Below are positions 36,296 through 45,524 of a DNA stretch of 64,000 bases, in pieces. Location: the NCBI RefSeq assembly GCF_025465255.1, contig NZ_JAODNI010000164.1, positions 1 through 64,000 on the forward strand. The letters are read 5' to 3'. The translations under genes were made by a program, and so were the position numbers. Each line of letters opens with the position of its first letter. The stretch's first letter is position 1. Under the pieces are notes generated by a model. The model was given only the letters and a program-made list of their open reading frames with translations. It was not told the DNA's origin and searched no databases. Source of the DNA: Pseudonocardia sp. Its GTDB lineage: Bacteria; Actinomycetota; Actinomycetes; Mycobacteriales; Pseudonocardiaceae.

Positions 36296-37948
36296 GTGCA
36301 TCCGCGAGTGCCGGGACGACCGGAGGAACCTCGGGCCGTGTCCGACACCGGGCGCCACCGGCGGCGCCGCACCGACCCGCCGACGCCCGGGCGCGGCCAG
36401 CCGCTGATCCGGCACGCGCCCCCGCCCGAGCCTCGGACGGTCGGGGACCTGGTCGACGACCTGATGGGACCGCCGCCCCGTGCCGGCGGCCCGGGACAGC
36501 ACGCGGGAGGCCGGGTCCCCGGACCGTTCCGTGAGCCGGGCCGGCGTCCCGAACCGGACCGGCCCCCCGGACCTGCCCCGTCCGCGCAGTACGGCCGCGA
36601 CTCGCCGCTCGCGGAGCGCCGCCCCGAGGACGGCCGGCCGTCTCCCCGGCCGCGCCCGCCGACCACCGCCCTGCAGCCCGCCGCCACGGATCCGCACGGC
36701 CCCGCCGAGGTCGTGTCCGGCGCCCCGATCGCCCCGCGGAACGGGCGGCCCCGCATCCCGGCGGAACCCGCTCCGGCGGCCACGGGTCACGGACACGGAC
36801 ACTCCCCCGCCTCCCCGGCGGGCCGTCGCGTCCGCGTCCTGATCGCCGCGCTGCTGATCCCCTGCGGGCTCGCGACGCTCGTCGGGCTGGTCCTGCTGTG
36901 GCCACGCGGGGAGACGCCGGCCCCGACCCAGCCGCCCCAGCAACTGCTCCACGCGCAGGTGAACGCGGCGGCCCGGGCGGACTGCACCCCCGGTTCCGGC
37001 GACGGCGGCTGCACCGGTCTGACCCTGCGGCTCGCCGACGGGCCGGTCGCCGGCCGCGACCTCGTCCAGCTCGTCCCGGTCGAGCCCTCGACGCCGCGGT
37101 TCGCGGTCGGCGACCAGATCGTCCTGGCGTGGTCCGGCGGGGATCCGCTCGACGCCGGCTCCTACCAGGTCGTCGACTTCCAGCGCACCGGCCCGCTGAT
37201 CTGGCTCGCCGCGGCGTTCGCCGTCGCGGTGCTGATCCTCGGGCGGTGGCGCGGGCTCGCGGCCCTGGTCGCGCTCGGGCTGAGCTTCGTCGTCCTGGCG
37301 CTGTTCGTGCTGCCCGCGGTGCTGGCGGGGTCGGACCCGCTGGCCGTCGCGGTCGTCGGGTCGTGCCTGATCATGTTCCTGGTCCTCTACCTGACGCACG
37401 GGTTCTCCGCCCGGACGTCGACGGCGGTGCTCGGCACGCTGGTCTCCCTCGCCCTGATCGCGGGCCTGAGCGCGTTGTTCTCCGGGCTCGCCCGCCTCAC
37501 CGGCCTCGACGACACGACCGCCAGCCTCATCGCGACGCTGGGCACGCCCGTCGACGCCCGCGGGTTGCTGCTCGCGGGCGTCCTGATCGGGGCGCTCGGA
37601 GTGCTCGACGACGTCACGGTCACCCAGACCAGCGCGGTCTGGGAGCTGCGGCGGGCCAACCCGGCCCTGGGCGCGGGCGCGCTCTTCGGCGCGGGGATGC
37701 GGATCGGGCGGGACCATGTGTCGTCGGCCGTGAACACCCTGGTGCTCGCCTACGCGGGCGCGTCGCTGCCGTTGATGCTGCTCTTCACCGTGTCCGCGCA
37801 GAACCTGGGCCAGGTGCTGACCACGCAGGACGTGGCGACGGAGATCGTGCGCACGCTGGTGGGGAGCATCGGCCTGGTCGCCTCGGTCCCGATCACCACC
37901 GGTCTCGCCGCGCTGGTGGCGAGCCGCGAACGGCCGGACGACCGGTAG
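36296..37948 (+). CDS. YibE/F family multi-pass membrane protein
   Basis: 550 aa. Residues about 1-175 are a charged, Pro/Arg/Gly-rich disordered region. One membrane helix (about 178-200, VLIAALLIPCGLATLVGLVLLW) leads to an extracellular domain with a Cys pair (DCTPGSGDGGC). The C-terminal half has about seven to eight helices with the YibE/F signatures LGVLDDVTVTQTSAVWELRRANP and GRDHVSSAVNTLVLAYAGASLPL. The DDVT motif suggests ion or metabolite transport; function is unknown. Alternative GTG start at 36338. Confidence 0.85.
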   Translation: MHPRVPGRPEEPRAVSDTGRHRRRRTDPPTPGRGQPLIRHAPPPEPRTVGDLVDDLMGPPPRAGGPGQHAGGRVPGPFREPGRRPEPDRPPGPAPSAQYGRDSPLAERRPEDGRPSPRPRPPTTALQPAATDPHGPAEVVSGAPIAPRNGRPRIPAEPAPAATGHGHGHSPASPAGRRVRVLIAALLIPCGLATLVGLVLLWPRGETPAPTQPPQQLLHAQVNAAARADCTPGSGDGGCTGLTLRLADGPVAGRDLVQLVPVEPSTPRFAVGDQIVLAWSGGDPLDAGSYQVVDFQRTGPLIWLAAAFAVAVLILGRWRGLAALVALGLSFVVLALFVLPAVLAGSDPLAVAVVGSCLIMFLVLYLTHGFSARTSTAVLGTLVSLALIAGLSALFSGLARLTGLDDTTASLIATLGTPVDARGLLLAGVLIGALGVLDDVTVTQTSAVWELRRANPALGAGALFGAGMRIGRDHVSSAVNTLVLAYAGASLPLMLLFTVSAQNLGQVLTTQDVATEIVRTLVGSIGLVASVPITTGLAALVASRERPDDR

Positions 37949-37993
37949 CCACGCTCACTGTTGCGTATTGCGTGCAGGTTTCCTTCAGTTCCA

Positions 37994-38007
37994 GGCATTG
38001 ACATGCC
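37994..38007. promoter_or_regulatory. Palindrome upstream of the double-AsnC gene
   Basis: GGCAT-TGAC-ATGCC is a perfect 5-bp inverted repeat centred about 33 bases before the GTG of the regulator that follows. Position and symmetry fit autoregulation, but the site is short and matches no known consensus. Confidence 0.3.
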
Positions 38008-38033
38008 GGTTCCCCGCAGTTCACGCTGACTAT

Positions 38034-39086
38034 GTGAGTGAGACCGTCAAACCGAGCGAGCTGGACCGCAACGTCGTCGCGGCTCTGCAGCTCAACGGCC
38101 GGGCCCCGTGGAAGCAGGTGGCGCGGGCCATCGAGGCCAATGAGTCGACGGTGGCACGACGCGGGCAGCAGCTGGTCGATTCCCGCCTCGTGGGGGTCAC
38201 CGGCGTGCTCGACCACCTCCGTTGCGGGCTGGGCATCTCCCTGATGGTGCGGCTGCGGTGCCGCCCGGGCACGGCCTCGTCCGTCGCGCGAGCGCTCGCC
38301 GACCTGTCCGTCACGCGGTTCGTCACGGTCGTCACCGGCAGCATCGACGTGGTCGCGGAGTTCGTGGTCGCCGACCACCGGGACATCACGCGGGTGCTGG
38401 CCGAGGAACTGCCCGGGCGCGACGACGTCGTCGAGACCGAGTCGATGGTGGTGGTCCGAAAGTTCTCCGCCTTCGAGGAATGGGACACCGGCCTGCTCGG
38501 GCCACGGGCGTCCGCCCTCCTGCGGCCCGAGGGGATCCCGTCCGGGCACCGGGAGTGGCAGGAGACCGAGCAGCTGACCGAACAGGAGTTCGCGATCGCC
38601 GCGACCCTGGCCGCCGACGGTCGGGCGACCTACGCGCAGATCGCGGCCGAGGTCGGGGTGAGCGAGTCGACGGCGGCGCGCCGCGTGGAGTCGCTCGTCC
38701 GCCGGGGATGCCTGCGGTTCCGGACCCTGTTCGAGGCCCCCCTGATCGGTCTGGACGTCGAGTTCATGCAGTGGTTCACGGTCGAGCCGAGCGAGCTGGA
38801 GAACGTCGGTGTGCGGCTGGCGGCGGAACCCTCCACCCGCTACGTCAGCGCCACCACCGGGCGGTTCAACCTCTGCCTGCACGGGGTGCTGGCGGGCTAC
38901 GGCGACCTCTACCACTACATGACGGCCGTGATCGGTGCGCTGCCCGGCGTCCGCACTGCCGACATGACGCTGCAGGCCCGCACGCTCAAGCGGGCCTGGA
39001 TCCACATCAACCCGGACGGCACCCGGGACCCCGACACCCGCAACCCCCATCTCACACGCCCCGACCCGAGGGAGCACACGACATGA
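38034..39086 (+). CDS. Tandem-domain (double) Lrp/AsnC regulator
   Basis: 350 aa, about twice the usual AsnC length. The first unit (about 1-150) has helix-turn-helix QVARAIEANESTVARRGQQL and a RAM-like domain (VTGSIDVVAEFVV). The second (about 178-330) has AATLAADGRATYAQIAAEVGVSESTAARRVESL and a ligand domain (VSATTGRFNLCLHG). Such fused regulators often head amino acid or nitrogen catabolic operons. The stop overlaps the deacetylase ATG (ATGA), so the regulator is the first gene of a coupled operon. Start GTG 38034 precedes SETVKPSELDRN. Confidence 0.88.
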   Translation: MSETVKPSELDRNVVAALQLNGRAPWKQVARAIEANESTVARRGQQLVDSRLVGVTGVLDHLRCGLGISLMVRLRCRPGTASSVARALADLSVTRFVTVVTGSIDVVAEFVVADHRDITRVLAEELPGRDDVVETESMVVVRKFSAFEEWDTGLLGPRASALLRPEGIPSGHREWQETEQLTEQEFAIAATLAADGRATYAQIAAEVGVSESTAARRVESLVRRGCLRFRTLFEAPLIGLDVEFMQWFTVEPSELENVGVRLAAEPSTRYVSATTGRFNLCLHGVLAGYGDLYHYMTAVIGALPGVRTADMTLQARTLKRAWIHINPDGTRDPDTRNPHLTRPDPREHTT

Positions 39087-39997
39087 CCACCGAACGCGAG
39101 CCGTGGCAATGGGACGAGCCCACCTGGCGCGGGCACGTGGAACGCGTCCGCGCGGGCGAGCGGCTGGTGCCACCGAGCTGGCCGGGTGGTGCGAGGGTCG
39201 CAGTGGCGATCTCCTTCGACCCCGACCACGAGACCATCCCCCTGCGTGACGGCGAGACCAGGCCCGGCAAGCTCGCCCAGGGCGAGTACGGGTCACGCGT
39301 CGCAGCCCCCCGGATCCTGGAGCTGCTCGCGGAGTACTCGGTACCGGCCAGCTTCTTCATGCCCGCGGTCTCCGCCCTGCTGCACCCCGCCGAGGTCGAG
39401 GCCTACATCGCCGGCGGGCACGAGGTCGCCGTGCACGGCTGGATCCACGAGCGCAACATGTTGCTCGGACGGGACGACGAGCTCGACCTCACCCTCCGCG
39501 CCCTCGAGGTGCTGGAAAGGCTGAGCGGTGTCCGGCCGGTCGGGATCCGGACCCCCAGCTGGGACTTCTCCGACAACACGCTGGCGATCATCGAGCAGCT
39601 CGGGCTGCGCTACGACTCCTCGCTGATGGCCGACGACGAGCCCTACGAGCTGCTCGCCGCGGGCAGGCGCACCGGGATCGTCGAGATCCCGGTGGAGTGG
39701 ATCCGCGACGACGCCCCCTACCTGATGATGGACCGCTACGGCGCGCTCCGGCCCTACACGCCGCCGCGGGCGCTGCTCGACCTGTGGCGCGACGAGTTCG
39801 ACGCCGCCCGCGCCGAGGGCGGGTTGTTCCAGCTCACCCTGCACCCGCATGTCATCGGGCATCGGTCCCGCCTCGTCGTGTTGCGGGAGCTGATCGCGTA
39901 CATCGCCGCTCACGACGACGTCTGGTTCGCCACCCACGCCGAGGTCGCGGACGTCGCCCGCGCCCGGCTCACCCCCGCCGGAGGACCCGTCACATGA
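39083..39997 (+). CDS. Polysaccharide deacetylase (NodB)-fold amidohydrolase
   Basis: 304 aa NodB-fold metal hydrolase. The metal triad is visible as D46/D48 in ISFDPDHET, H118 and H122 in AVHGWIHERN; motif 3 is IRTPSWDFSDNT, and a catalytic His may lie in FQLTLHPHVIGH. No signal peptide is present, so a cytoplasmic substrate is likely. Family relatives without export signals include PuuE allantoinase, peptidoglycan deacetylase-like HpPgdA and cyclic imide hydrolases, all acting on C-N bonds. The neighbouring transporter and M20 peptidase support a small-molecule catabolic role. Exact substrate unknown. Confidence 0.82.
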   Translation: MTTEREPWQWDEPTWRGHVERVRAGERLVPPSWPGGARVAVAISFDPDHETIPLRDGETRPGKLAQGEYGSRVAAPRILELLAEYSVPASFFMPAVSALLHPAEVEAYIAGGHEVAVHGWIHERNMLLGRDDELDLTLRALEVLERLSGVRPVGIRTPSWDFSDNTLAIIEQLGLRYDSSLMADDEPYELLAAGRRTGIVEIPVEWIRDDAPYLMMDRYGALRPYTPPRALLDLWRDEFDAARAEGGLFQLTLHPHVIGHRSRLVVLRELIAYIAAHDDVWFATHAEVADVARARLTPAGGPVT

Positions 39998-41307
39998 GCG
40001 GGACGACCACCGGGCCGGCGGCGCCTCCGTCGGGTACCCGCCTCACCGGCCCCCAGCGCAAGGCCATCGTCGCCGGCGCGATCGGCAACACCGTCGAGTG
40101 GGTGGACTGGGCCGTCTACAGCACCCTCGCCCCGATCTTCGCCGGCCGGTTCTTCCCGAGCACCGACGATGCGGCGGCCCTGCTGTCGACGCTGGCGGTG
40201 TTCGCGGTCGGCTTCGTGATGCGGCCGATCGGCGGCGCGCTGCTGGGCGCCTACGCCGACCGGCACGGCCGCAAGAAGGGCCTCACCCTGACGATCGGGC
40301 TGATGGCGGGCGCCGCGTTCGTCATCGCCGTGTGCCCCACCTACGACACCATCGGCATCGCCGCGCCGCTGGTGCTGCTGGCGGCCCGGCTCGTGCAGGG
40401 CTTCTCCGCGGGCGGCGAGTTCGGATCGTCGTCGTCGTTCCTGGTCGAGTCGGCCGCGCCGCGGCGGCGGGCCTTCGCGGGTTCCTGGCAGCAGGTGTCG
40501 GTCGGTGCCGGTGCGCTGATCGCCTCCTTCATGGGCTTCGTGCTCACCTCCGTGCTCAGCGACGCCGCCATGGAGTCCTGGGGCTGGCGGATCGCGTTCG
40601 CGGTCGGCGGCCTGCTCGGCCTGGTCGGGCTGTGGCTGCGGGTCAGCGTCGAGGAGACCGAGAGCTTCCGGCGTGTCGAGTCCGAGGGCCGCAACCGCGG
40701 CCGGAACCCGATCGTCGGCATGCTCACCGACCATCCCCGCGCGGCCCTGCGGGTCGTCCTGATCACGATCGCCGGCACGCTCACCTACTACGTGTGGGTC
40801 AGCTACATGCCCGGCTACGCCCATGCGGCCACCGGCATCCCGCTCAGCGACGCGCTGCTGGCGAACACCATCGGGCTGGCGTACTTCCTGTGCCTGCTGC
40901 CGTTCGTGGGACTGCTGTCGGACCGCGTCGGTCGCAAACCCACCCTGCTCGCGTTCGCGATCGGATTCGCGGTGCTCGCCTACCCGGCCTTCCGGCTCCT
41001 GGAACTCGGCGGGTTCTGGCCGCTGCTGGTGGTCGAGCTCGTCGGCCTGACCTTCCTGGCCGGGTACTCGGCGAACTGCGCGGTGGTGATGGCCGAGCAG
41101 TTCCCGGCCGAGGTGCGCAGCACCGGGATCGGGCTGCCCTACGCCCTCGCCGTCGCGGTGTTCGGCGGGACCGCGCCGTACGTGACCACCTGGATGAGCA
41201 CCCACGACATGGCCGGTTTCGTGTGGGTCTATGTCGCAGCGGCTGCGCTGGTCGGGGTGGCGGTCTACGCGACCATGCCCGAGACCCGTGGCCGGGAGCT
41301 GACGTGA
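39994..41307 (+). CDS. MHS-type MFS transporter
   Basis: 437 aa, about 12 membrane helices, of the metabolite:proton symporter (MHS) family. It has GNTVEWVDWAVYSTLAP (helix 1), ADRHGRKKGL between helices 2 and 3, RLVQGFSAGGEFGSSSSFL, and GLLSDRVGRKP in the second half. Family members take up dicarboxylates, shikimate, proline/betaine or related organic acids. The start overlaps the deacetylase stop (ATGA). It presumably imports the operon's substrate. Confidence 0.9.
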   Translation: MSGTTTGPAAPPSGTRLTGPQRKAIVAGAIGNTVEWVDWAVYSTLAPIFAGRFFPSTDDAAALLSTLAVFAVGFVMRPIGGALLGAYADRHGRKKGLTLTIGLMAGAAFVIAVCPTYDTIGIAAPLVLLAARLVQGFSAGGEFGSSSSFLVESAAPRRRAFAGSWQQVSVGAGALIASFMGFVLTSVLSDAAMESWGWRIAFAVGGLLGLVGLWLRVSVEETESFRRVESEGRNRGRNPIVGMLTDHPRAALRVVLITIAGTLTYYVWVSYMPGYAHAATGIPLSDALLANTIGLAYFLCLLPFVGLLSDRVGRKPTLLAFAIGFAVLAYPAFRLLELGGFWPLLVVELVGLTFLAGYSANCAVVMAEQFPAEVRSTGIGLPYALAVAVFGGTAPYVTTWMSTHDMAGFVWVYVAAAALVGVAVYATMPETRGRELT

Positions 41308-41465
41308 GCACGCCGGCCGTTCCGCACCCCCGGCACGTGCTGGTCACGGGGGCGGCGGGAGGTATCGGGCCGGCCGTCGCCGAGGCGTTCGCGGCGCTGG
41401 GTGACGTGGTGACCGCCCGTACCGGGGCGACGACGACGCCCGGGACGCGGCCACGGACATGCTGA
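41304..41465 (+). pseudogene. Truncated short-chain dehydrogenase N-terminus
   Basis: GTG overlaps the transporter stop (GTGA). The 53 codons begin RHVLVTGAAGGIGPAVAEAF, the NAD(P)-binding TGxxxGxG start of an SDR, then the reading continues into Thr/Arg-rich sequence and stops at TGA 41463. The remaining 200 or so residues, including the YxxxK site, are missing. A deletion appears to have joined it to the reductase remnant that follows. Confidence 0.72.
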
Positions 41466-41698
41466 TGGCGCGGCTGCGTACGCAGGGCAAGGACCGCAGC
41501 GGCATCTGGCGCGACCTCGCGGTTCGCCACCGGCCCACCGAGGTCCCGACCCACTACCGCCCGGTGCTCGACCGGGCGGGCCGCCGCGGCGTGGCCATCC
41601 CGGGCATCCAGCGCCTGGTCGAACAGATCACCGAGCTCGAAGGGGGAGCGACGATGGACGAACGACGGATCGCCGAGCTGGCGGGGGCCCTACGATGA
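41459..41698 (+). pseudogene. C-terminal remnant of a ketopantoate reductase-like protein
   Basis: 79 codons reading RTQGKDRSGIWRDLAVRHRP and TEVPTHYRPVLDRAGRRGVA, the hallmark of the C-terminal helical domain of PanE/ApbA-like reductases (2-dehydropantoate 2-reductase family). The in-frame reading extends back to about 41420 (YRGDDDARDAATDM), where the SDR fragment ends. The N-terminal Rossmann domain is absent. The stop overlaps the M20 ATG (ATGA), so ribosomes may still use it for coupling. It could be expressed as a small peptide, but enzymatic function is impossible. Confidence 0.65.
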
Positions 41699-42966
41699 CC
41701 GGCTACGGCGTCCCCGCCCCGTCCGCGCTCGACGGCCTCGACGTCCCGGCCCTGCACCGATGGCTGGTCGGTCACCGCGAGGCCCTGCTCGGCGACCTCG
41801 TCGGCTACGCCGGGCGGGAGACCCCCAGCGACGACCCGGCACTGCTGGCGGCGGGACTGCGGTACGTGCAGAACTGGGTCACCGAGCGGCTCGGTGAACC
41901 GGACAGCCGGACGCTGCACGCCTCGCCCGATCACGGTGACGTCCTGGTCCTGGAGTACGCGGGCACGGGGGCGGGGCTGCTCACCCTGCTGGCGCACTAC
42001 GACACGGTGTGGCCTGCCGGGACCCTGGCGGAGTGGCCGGTGCGCGTCGACGACGACATCGTCACCGGTCCCGGGGTGTTCGACATGAAGGCCGGCCTCG
42101 TGCAGGCGGTCTGGGCCGTGCTGGCGCTGCGCCGGGCCGGGCTGCCGCTCCCGCGGCTGCGCCTGCTCCTCAACGGTGACGAGGAGGTCGGGAGCCCGTT
42201 CTCCCGGCCGCTGATCGAACGGGCCTGCGCCGACGCGGCGGCCGTGCTGGTCTTCGAGGCGAGCGCCGACGGCGCTGTGAAGACCGCCCGCAAGGGGGTC
42301 GGCCTGTTCGAGGTGCACGTGCGCGGCGTCGAGTCGCACGCCGGTCTCGATCCCGCCGCCGGGGCCAGTGCGATCGACGAGATCGCCCGGGTGGTCTCGG
42401 TCCTGCACGCCGCCACCGACCACGACGAAGGAACCACGGTCAACGTCGGGCTCCTGCACGGTGGCACCCGGTCCAACGTCGTCGCGGGGTCGGCGCACGC
42501 CGGGATCGACGTGCGGGTGCGCTCGGCCGCGGCCCAGGCCCGGATCGACGAGTTGCTCCAGGGGCTGACCCCGCGCGATCGCCGGGTCGGGATCGACGTC
42601 CGGGGAGGCTGGAACCGACCGGTCATGGAGCGCGGGCCGGCGAACGTCGCGGTCTACGAGCTCGCCCGGAGCGCCGCCGCACAGCTGGGTGTCGACCTGG
42701 CCGAGACCGCGGTCGGCGGTGCCAGCGACGGCAACTTCGCCGCCGCCCTCGGCCGCCCGGTTCTCGACGGCCTCGGAGCCGTCGGCGGCGGCGCCCACGC
42801 CCGGCACGAGCACGTCAGCATCGCCGGGATGCTCGAGCGGGCGGCCGTGGCAGCCGGGGTGATCACCGCGTTCGCCGAGGGACACCCTCCGGCCGGGCGA
42901 CGCGGTCAGGCGGGGGCACGGGCGACCAGGGCCGCCTCGCCGTTCCCCTCGGAAGCCGCGAGATGA
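41695..42966 (+). CDS. M20 family metallopeptidase, glutamate carboxypeptidase-like
   Basis: 423 aa di-zinc amidohydrolase. Zinc and catalytic residues are visible: H101 and D103 in LLAHYDTVW, D130 in GVFDMKAG, E163/E164 in GDEEVGSP and a late His in GAHARHEHVS. A dimerisation lid domain lies in the middle (about 200-310). Closest in style to carboxypeptidase G2 (hydrolysis of N-acyl glutamate-like amides). Last gene of the coupled operon started by the double-AsnC gene. The 3' end overlaps the opposing methyltransferase by 61 bases. Confidence 0.87.
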   Translation: MTGYGVPAPSALDGLDVPALHRWLVGHREALLGDLVGYAGRETPSDDPALLAAGLRYVQNWVTERLGEPDSRTLHASPDHGDVLVLEYAGTGAGLLTLLAHYDTVWPAGTLAEWPVRVDDDIVTGPGVFDMKAGLVQAVWAVLALRRAGLPLPRLRLLLNGDEEVGSPFSRPLIERACADAAAVLVFEASADGAVKTARKGVGLFEVHVRGVESHAGLDPAAGASAIDEIARVVSVLHAATDHDEGTTVNVGLLHGGTRSNVVAGSAHAGIDVRVRSAAAQARIDELLQGLTPRDRRVGIDVRGGWNRPVMERGPANVAVYELARSAAAQLGVDLAETAVGGASDGNFAAALGRPVLDGLGAVGGGAHARHEHVSIAGMLERAAVAAGVITAFAEGHPPAGRRGQAGARATRAASPFPSEAAR

Positions 42967-43442
42967 TCCAGGTCGGCGAAGGCGGCGACGAGCTCACCGC
43001 AGGCGGCCCGGAACGGCCCGGGCTCGTCCTCCACCTCTGACAGGACCGCGACCACCAGCAGCCCGCCCGGCGCGAGGGCCTCGGCGAGCGCCGGGTAGAG
43101 CGCGGGGTCCCGGAAGCGCTGGCAGACCACGACGTCGTACGGCCCGCTGACGGGCAGGCCCTCGTCGAGGTCCGCCTCGACGAACCGGACCTCGACGCCC
43201 GCCCGGACCGCCAGGGCCCGGGCGGTGTCCAGACCCGCTCCGGACACGTCGACCGCGTCGACGGCGAGTCCCCGCTGCGCCAGCCAGACCGCGACGCCGC
43301 CCCGCCCGCACGCGACGTCCAGGGCCCGCCCACCGGCCGGGAGCAGCTCCTCGCGGCCGCGCAGGGCGTCCGGCGGCATCGGGACGGCCGGGCCGACGGC
43401 CGCGTGCCGCGCGTCCCACCGGGACCGGTCGGCGAGGCTCAC
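42906..43442 (-). CDS. Class I SAM-dependent methyltransferase
   Basis: 178 aa with SAM motif [16 protein letters not shown] (about 42-56), motif [27 protein letters not shown] and a YDVVVCQRF post-motif. This resembles UbiE/TehB-like small-molecule methyltransferases. The GTG overlaps the hisS stop by four bases, so it is coupled to hisS-MBL. Substrate unknown. Confidence 0.85.
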   Translation of the reverse strand: MSLADRSRWDARHAAVGPAVPMPPDALRGREELLPAGGRALDVACGRGGVAVWLAQRGLAVDAVDVSGAGLDTARALAVRAGVEVRFVEADLDEGLPVSGPYDVVVCQRFRDPALYPALAEALAPGGLLVVAVLSEVEDEPGPFRAACGELVAAFADLDHLAASEGNGEAALVARAPA

Positions 43443-44734
43443 GCCTGCAGCAGCCCGGCCACCTCGGCCACCACCGCGTCCAGCGCGACGGCCCGCTGCT
43501 CGCCGGAGACCAGGTCCTTGACGCCGATCGTGCCGGCCTCGATGTCCCGCTCCCCCAGCACCAGGGCGTACCGCGCGCCCGAGCGGTCCGCGGACTTCAT
43601 CGCCCCCTTGAGCCCGCGGCCGCCGTACGAGAGGTCGACCCGCACCCCGAGCCGGCGCAGCTGCCCGGCCAGCACCACCAGCCGCCGCTTCGCCTCGTCG
43701 CCCAGCGGGACGCCGAAGACCTCGGCCCGGGCCGTCGACCACGGCTGGACGCCCTCGACGCCGCAGGCCAGCAGCGTCCGGTCCACCCCGATGCCGAACC
43801 CGACCCCGGACAGCGGCTGGCCACCGAGGGTCTCCATGAGTCCGTCGTAGCGCCCGCCGCCGCCGATCCCGGACTGGGCGCCCAGGCCGTCGTGCACGAA
43901 CTCGAACGTCGTCTTCGTGTAGTAGTCCAGGCCGCGCACCATCCGCGGGTTGACCTCGTAGGCGATCCCCAGGTCGTCGAGGTGGGCCAGGACGGCGGCG
44001 TGGTGCTCCGCCGACGCCGGCGAGAGGTGGTCGAGGAGCAGCGGGGCGTTCGCCATCATCGCCCGGACCTCGGGCCGCTTGTCGTCCAGCACGCGCAGCG
44101 GGTTGATCCGCGCACGTTCGCGGGTCGGCTCGTCCAGCGGCAGCCCGGCGAGGAACTCCTGGAGCAGCGCGCGGTAGGCCGGGCGGCATTCCGCATCCCC
44201 GAGCGAGGTGAGCTCGAGGCGGTACCCGCGCAGGCCCAGGGCCTTGAACCCCTCGTCCGCGACCGCGATGACCTCGGCGTCCAACGCCGGGTCGTCCACC
44301 CCGATGGCCTCGACGCCGACCTGCTGCAGCTGCCGGTACCGGCCCGCCTGCGGCCGCTCGTACCGGAAGAAGGGCCCGGCGTAGCGCAGCTTGACGGGCA
44401 GCCCGGCCCGGTCCAACCCGTGTTCGATCACCGACCGGACGACGCCCGCGGTGCCTTCCGGCCGCAGCGTCACCGTCCGCCCGCCGCGGTCCGAGAAGGT
44501 GTACATCTCCTTGCTGACGACGTCCGTGGACTCGCCGACGCCGCGGGCGTACAGCCCGGTGTCCTCGAAGACCGGCAGCTCGATGTGCCCGTACCCGGCG
44601 CGGTCCGCCGCCGCGATCAGGGTGTCCCGGACGTGGGTGAACCCGGCGGACCCCGGCGGGACGTACTCGGGGATCCCCTTCGGTGCGGCGAAGGACTGCG
44701 CCCTGTCCGTCTGCTTCGCCTGCGCCGTGCTCAC
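43439..44734 (-). CDS. hisS: Histidyl-tRNA synthetase
   Basis: 431 aa class II synthetase with motif 1, motif 2 ([18 protein letters not shown]), the histidine-binding [14 protein letters not shown] and motif 3 ([13 protein letters not shown]), then the anticodon domain. Start GTG 44734 is coupled (GTGA) to the upstream MBL hydrolase stop. The MBL-hisS order is that of Rv2581c-Rv2580c. Confidence 0.96.
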   Translation of the reverse strand: MSTAQAKQTDRAQSFAAPKGIPEYVPPGSAGFTHVRDTLIAAADRAGYGHIELPVFEDTGLYARGVGESTDVVSKEMYTFSDRGGRTVTLRPEGTAGVVRSVIEHGLDRAGLPVKLRYAGPFFRYERPQAGRYRQLQQVGVEAIGVDDPALDAEVIAVADEGFKALGLRGYRLELTSLGDAECRPAYRALLQEFLAGLPLDEPTRERARINPLRVLDDKRPEVRAMMANAPLLLDHLSPASAEHHAAVLAHLDDLGIAYEVNPRMVRGLDYYTKTTFEFVHDGLGAQSGIGGGGRYDGLMETLGGQPLSGVGFGIGVDRTLLACGVEGVQPWSTARAEVFGVPLGDEAKRRLVVLAGQLRRLGVRVDLSYGGRGLKGAMKSADRSGARYALVLGERDIEAGTIGVKDLVSGEQRAVALDAVVAEVAGLLQA

Positions 44735-45435
44735 AGTCCACGTCCCCGTGTCGTTCCGGTCCGCGCCGGGGTGGAGAGGTCCTGCAGGAACGGGTTCGAC
44801 GCCCGCTCCCGGCCGATCGTGGTCGTGGGCCCGTGGCCGGGCAGCACGACGCCGGAGTCGTCCAGGACGAGCAGCCGGTCCCGCACGCTGTTCAGCAGCT
44901 GCTGGTGCGAGCCGCCGGGCAGGTCCGTCCGCCCGACCGAGCCCGCGAACAACGTGTCCCCCGCGAGGATCACCTCGACCCCTTCCTCGGTCTCCGTCGT
45001 GAAGACCACCGATCCCGGAGTGTGCCCCGGCGTGTGGTCGACCCGCAGCCGCAGTCCGGCCAGCTCCAGCGACGACCGGTCGTCGAGGGTCCGGACGTCC
45101 GACGGCTCGCGCAGCTCCAGGCGACCGCCGAAGAAGGCGGCGGACTCCGCCGAGATGCCCTTCATCGGGTCCGCGAGCATCGCCCGGTCGTCCGGGTGGA
45201 TCCAGGCCGGGACGTCGTGGCCGTCGCAGACCGGGGCGACGCTGAAGGTGTGGTCGAAGTGCCCGTGGGTGAGCAGGACGGCGACCGGCGTCAGCCGATG
45301 CTCCTTCAGCAACGCCTCGAGCGGTTCGACGGCGTCCTGCCCGGGATCGACGACGACACACGCCTCCCCCGCGGCCTGGGCCACCACGTAGCAGTTGGTC
45401 TGGAAGGCCCCTGCCGGGAATCCTGCGACGAGCAC
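44731..45435 (-). CDS. MBL-fold hydrolase, Rv2581c/glyoxalase II-like
   Basis: 234 aa. Zinc motif [10 protein letters not shown] (about 57-66), HTPGHTPGS, the Asp of [10 protein letters not shown] and VLPGHGP supply the glyoxalase II ligand set. Mycobacterial homologue Rv2581c sits at the same place beside hisS. A thioester (mycothiol) hydrolase role is plausible but unproven. Confidence 0.87.
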   Translation of the reverse strand: MLVAGFPAGAFQTNCYVVAQAAGEACVVVDPGQDAVEPLEALLKEHRLTPVAVLLTHGHFDHTFSVAPVCDGHDVPAWIHPDDRAMLADPMKGISAESAAFFGGRLELREPSDVRTLDDRSSLELAGLRLRVDHTPGHTPGSVVFTTETEEGVEVILAGDTLFAGSVGRTDLPGGSHQQLLNSVRDRLLVLDDSGVVLPGHGPTTTIGRERASNPFLQDLSTPARTGTTRGRGL

Positions 45436-45524
45436 CGGACCAGCCTAGACGCCCTGCACATCGCGCTCTCAGGAACGGTCGCTACCCTCCGACGCGACCA
45501 GCGGACCCGGGAGGACCCCACAAC

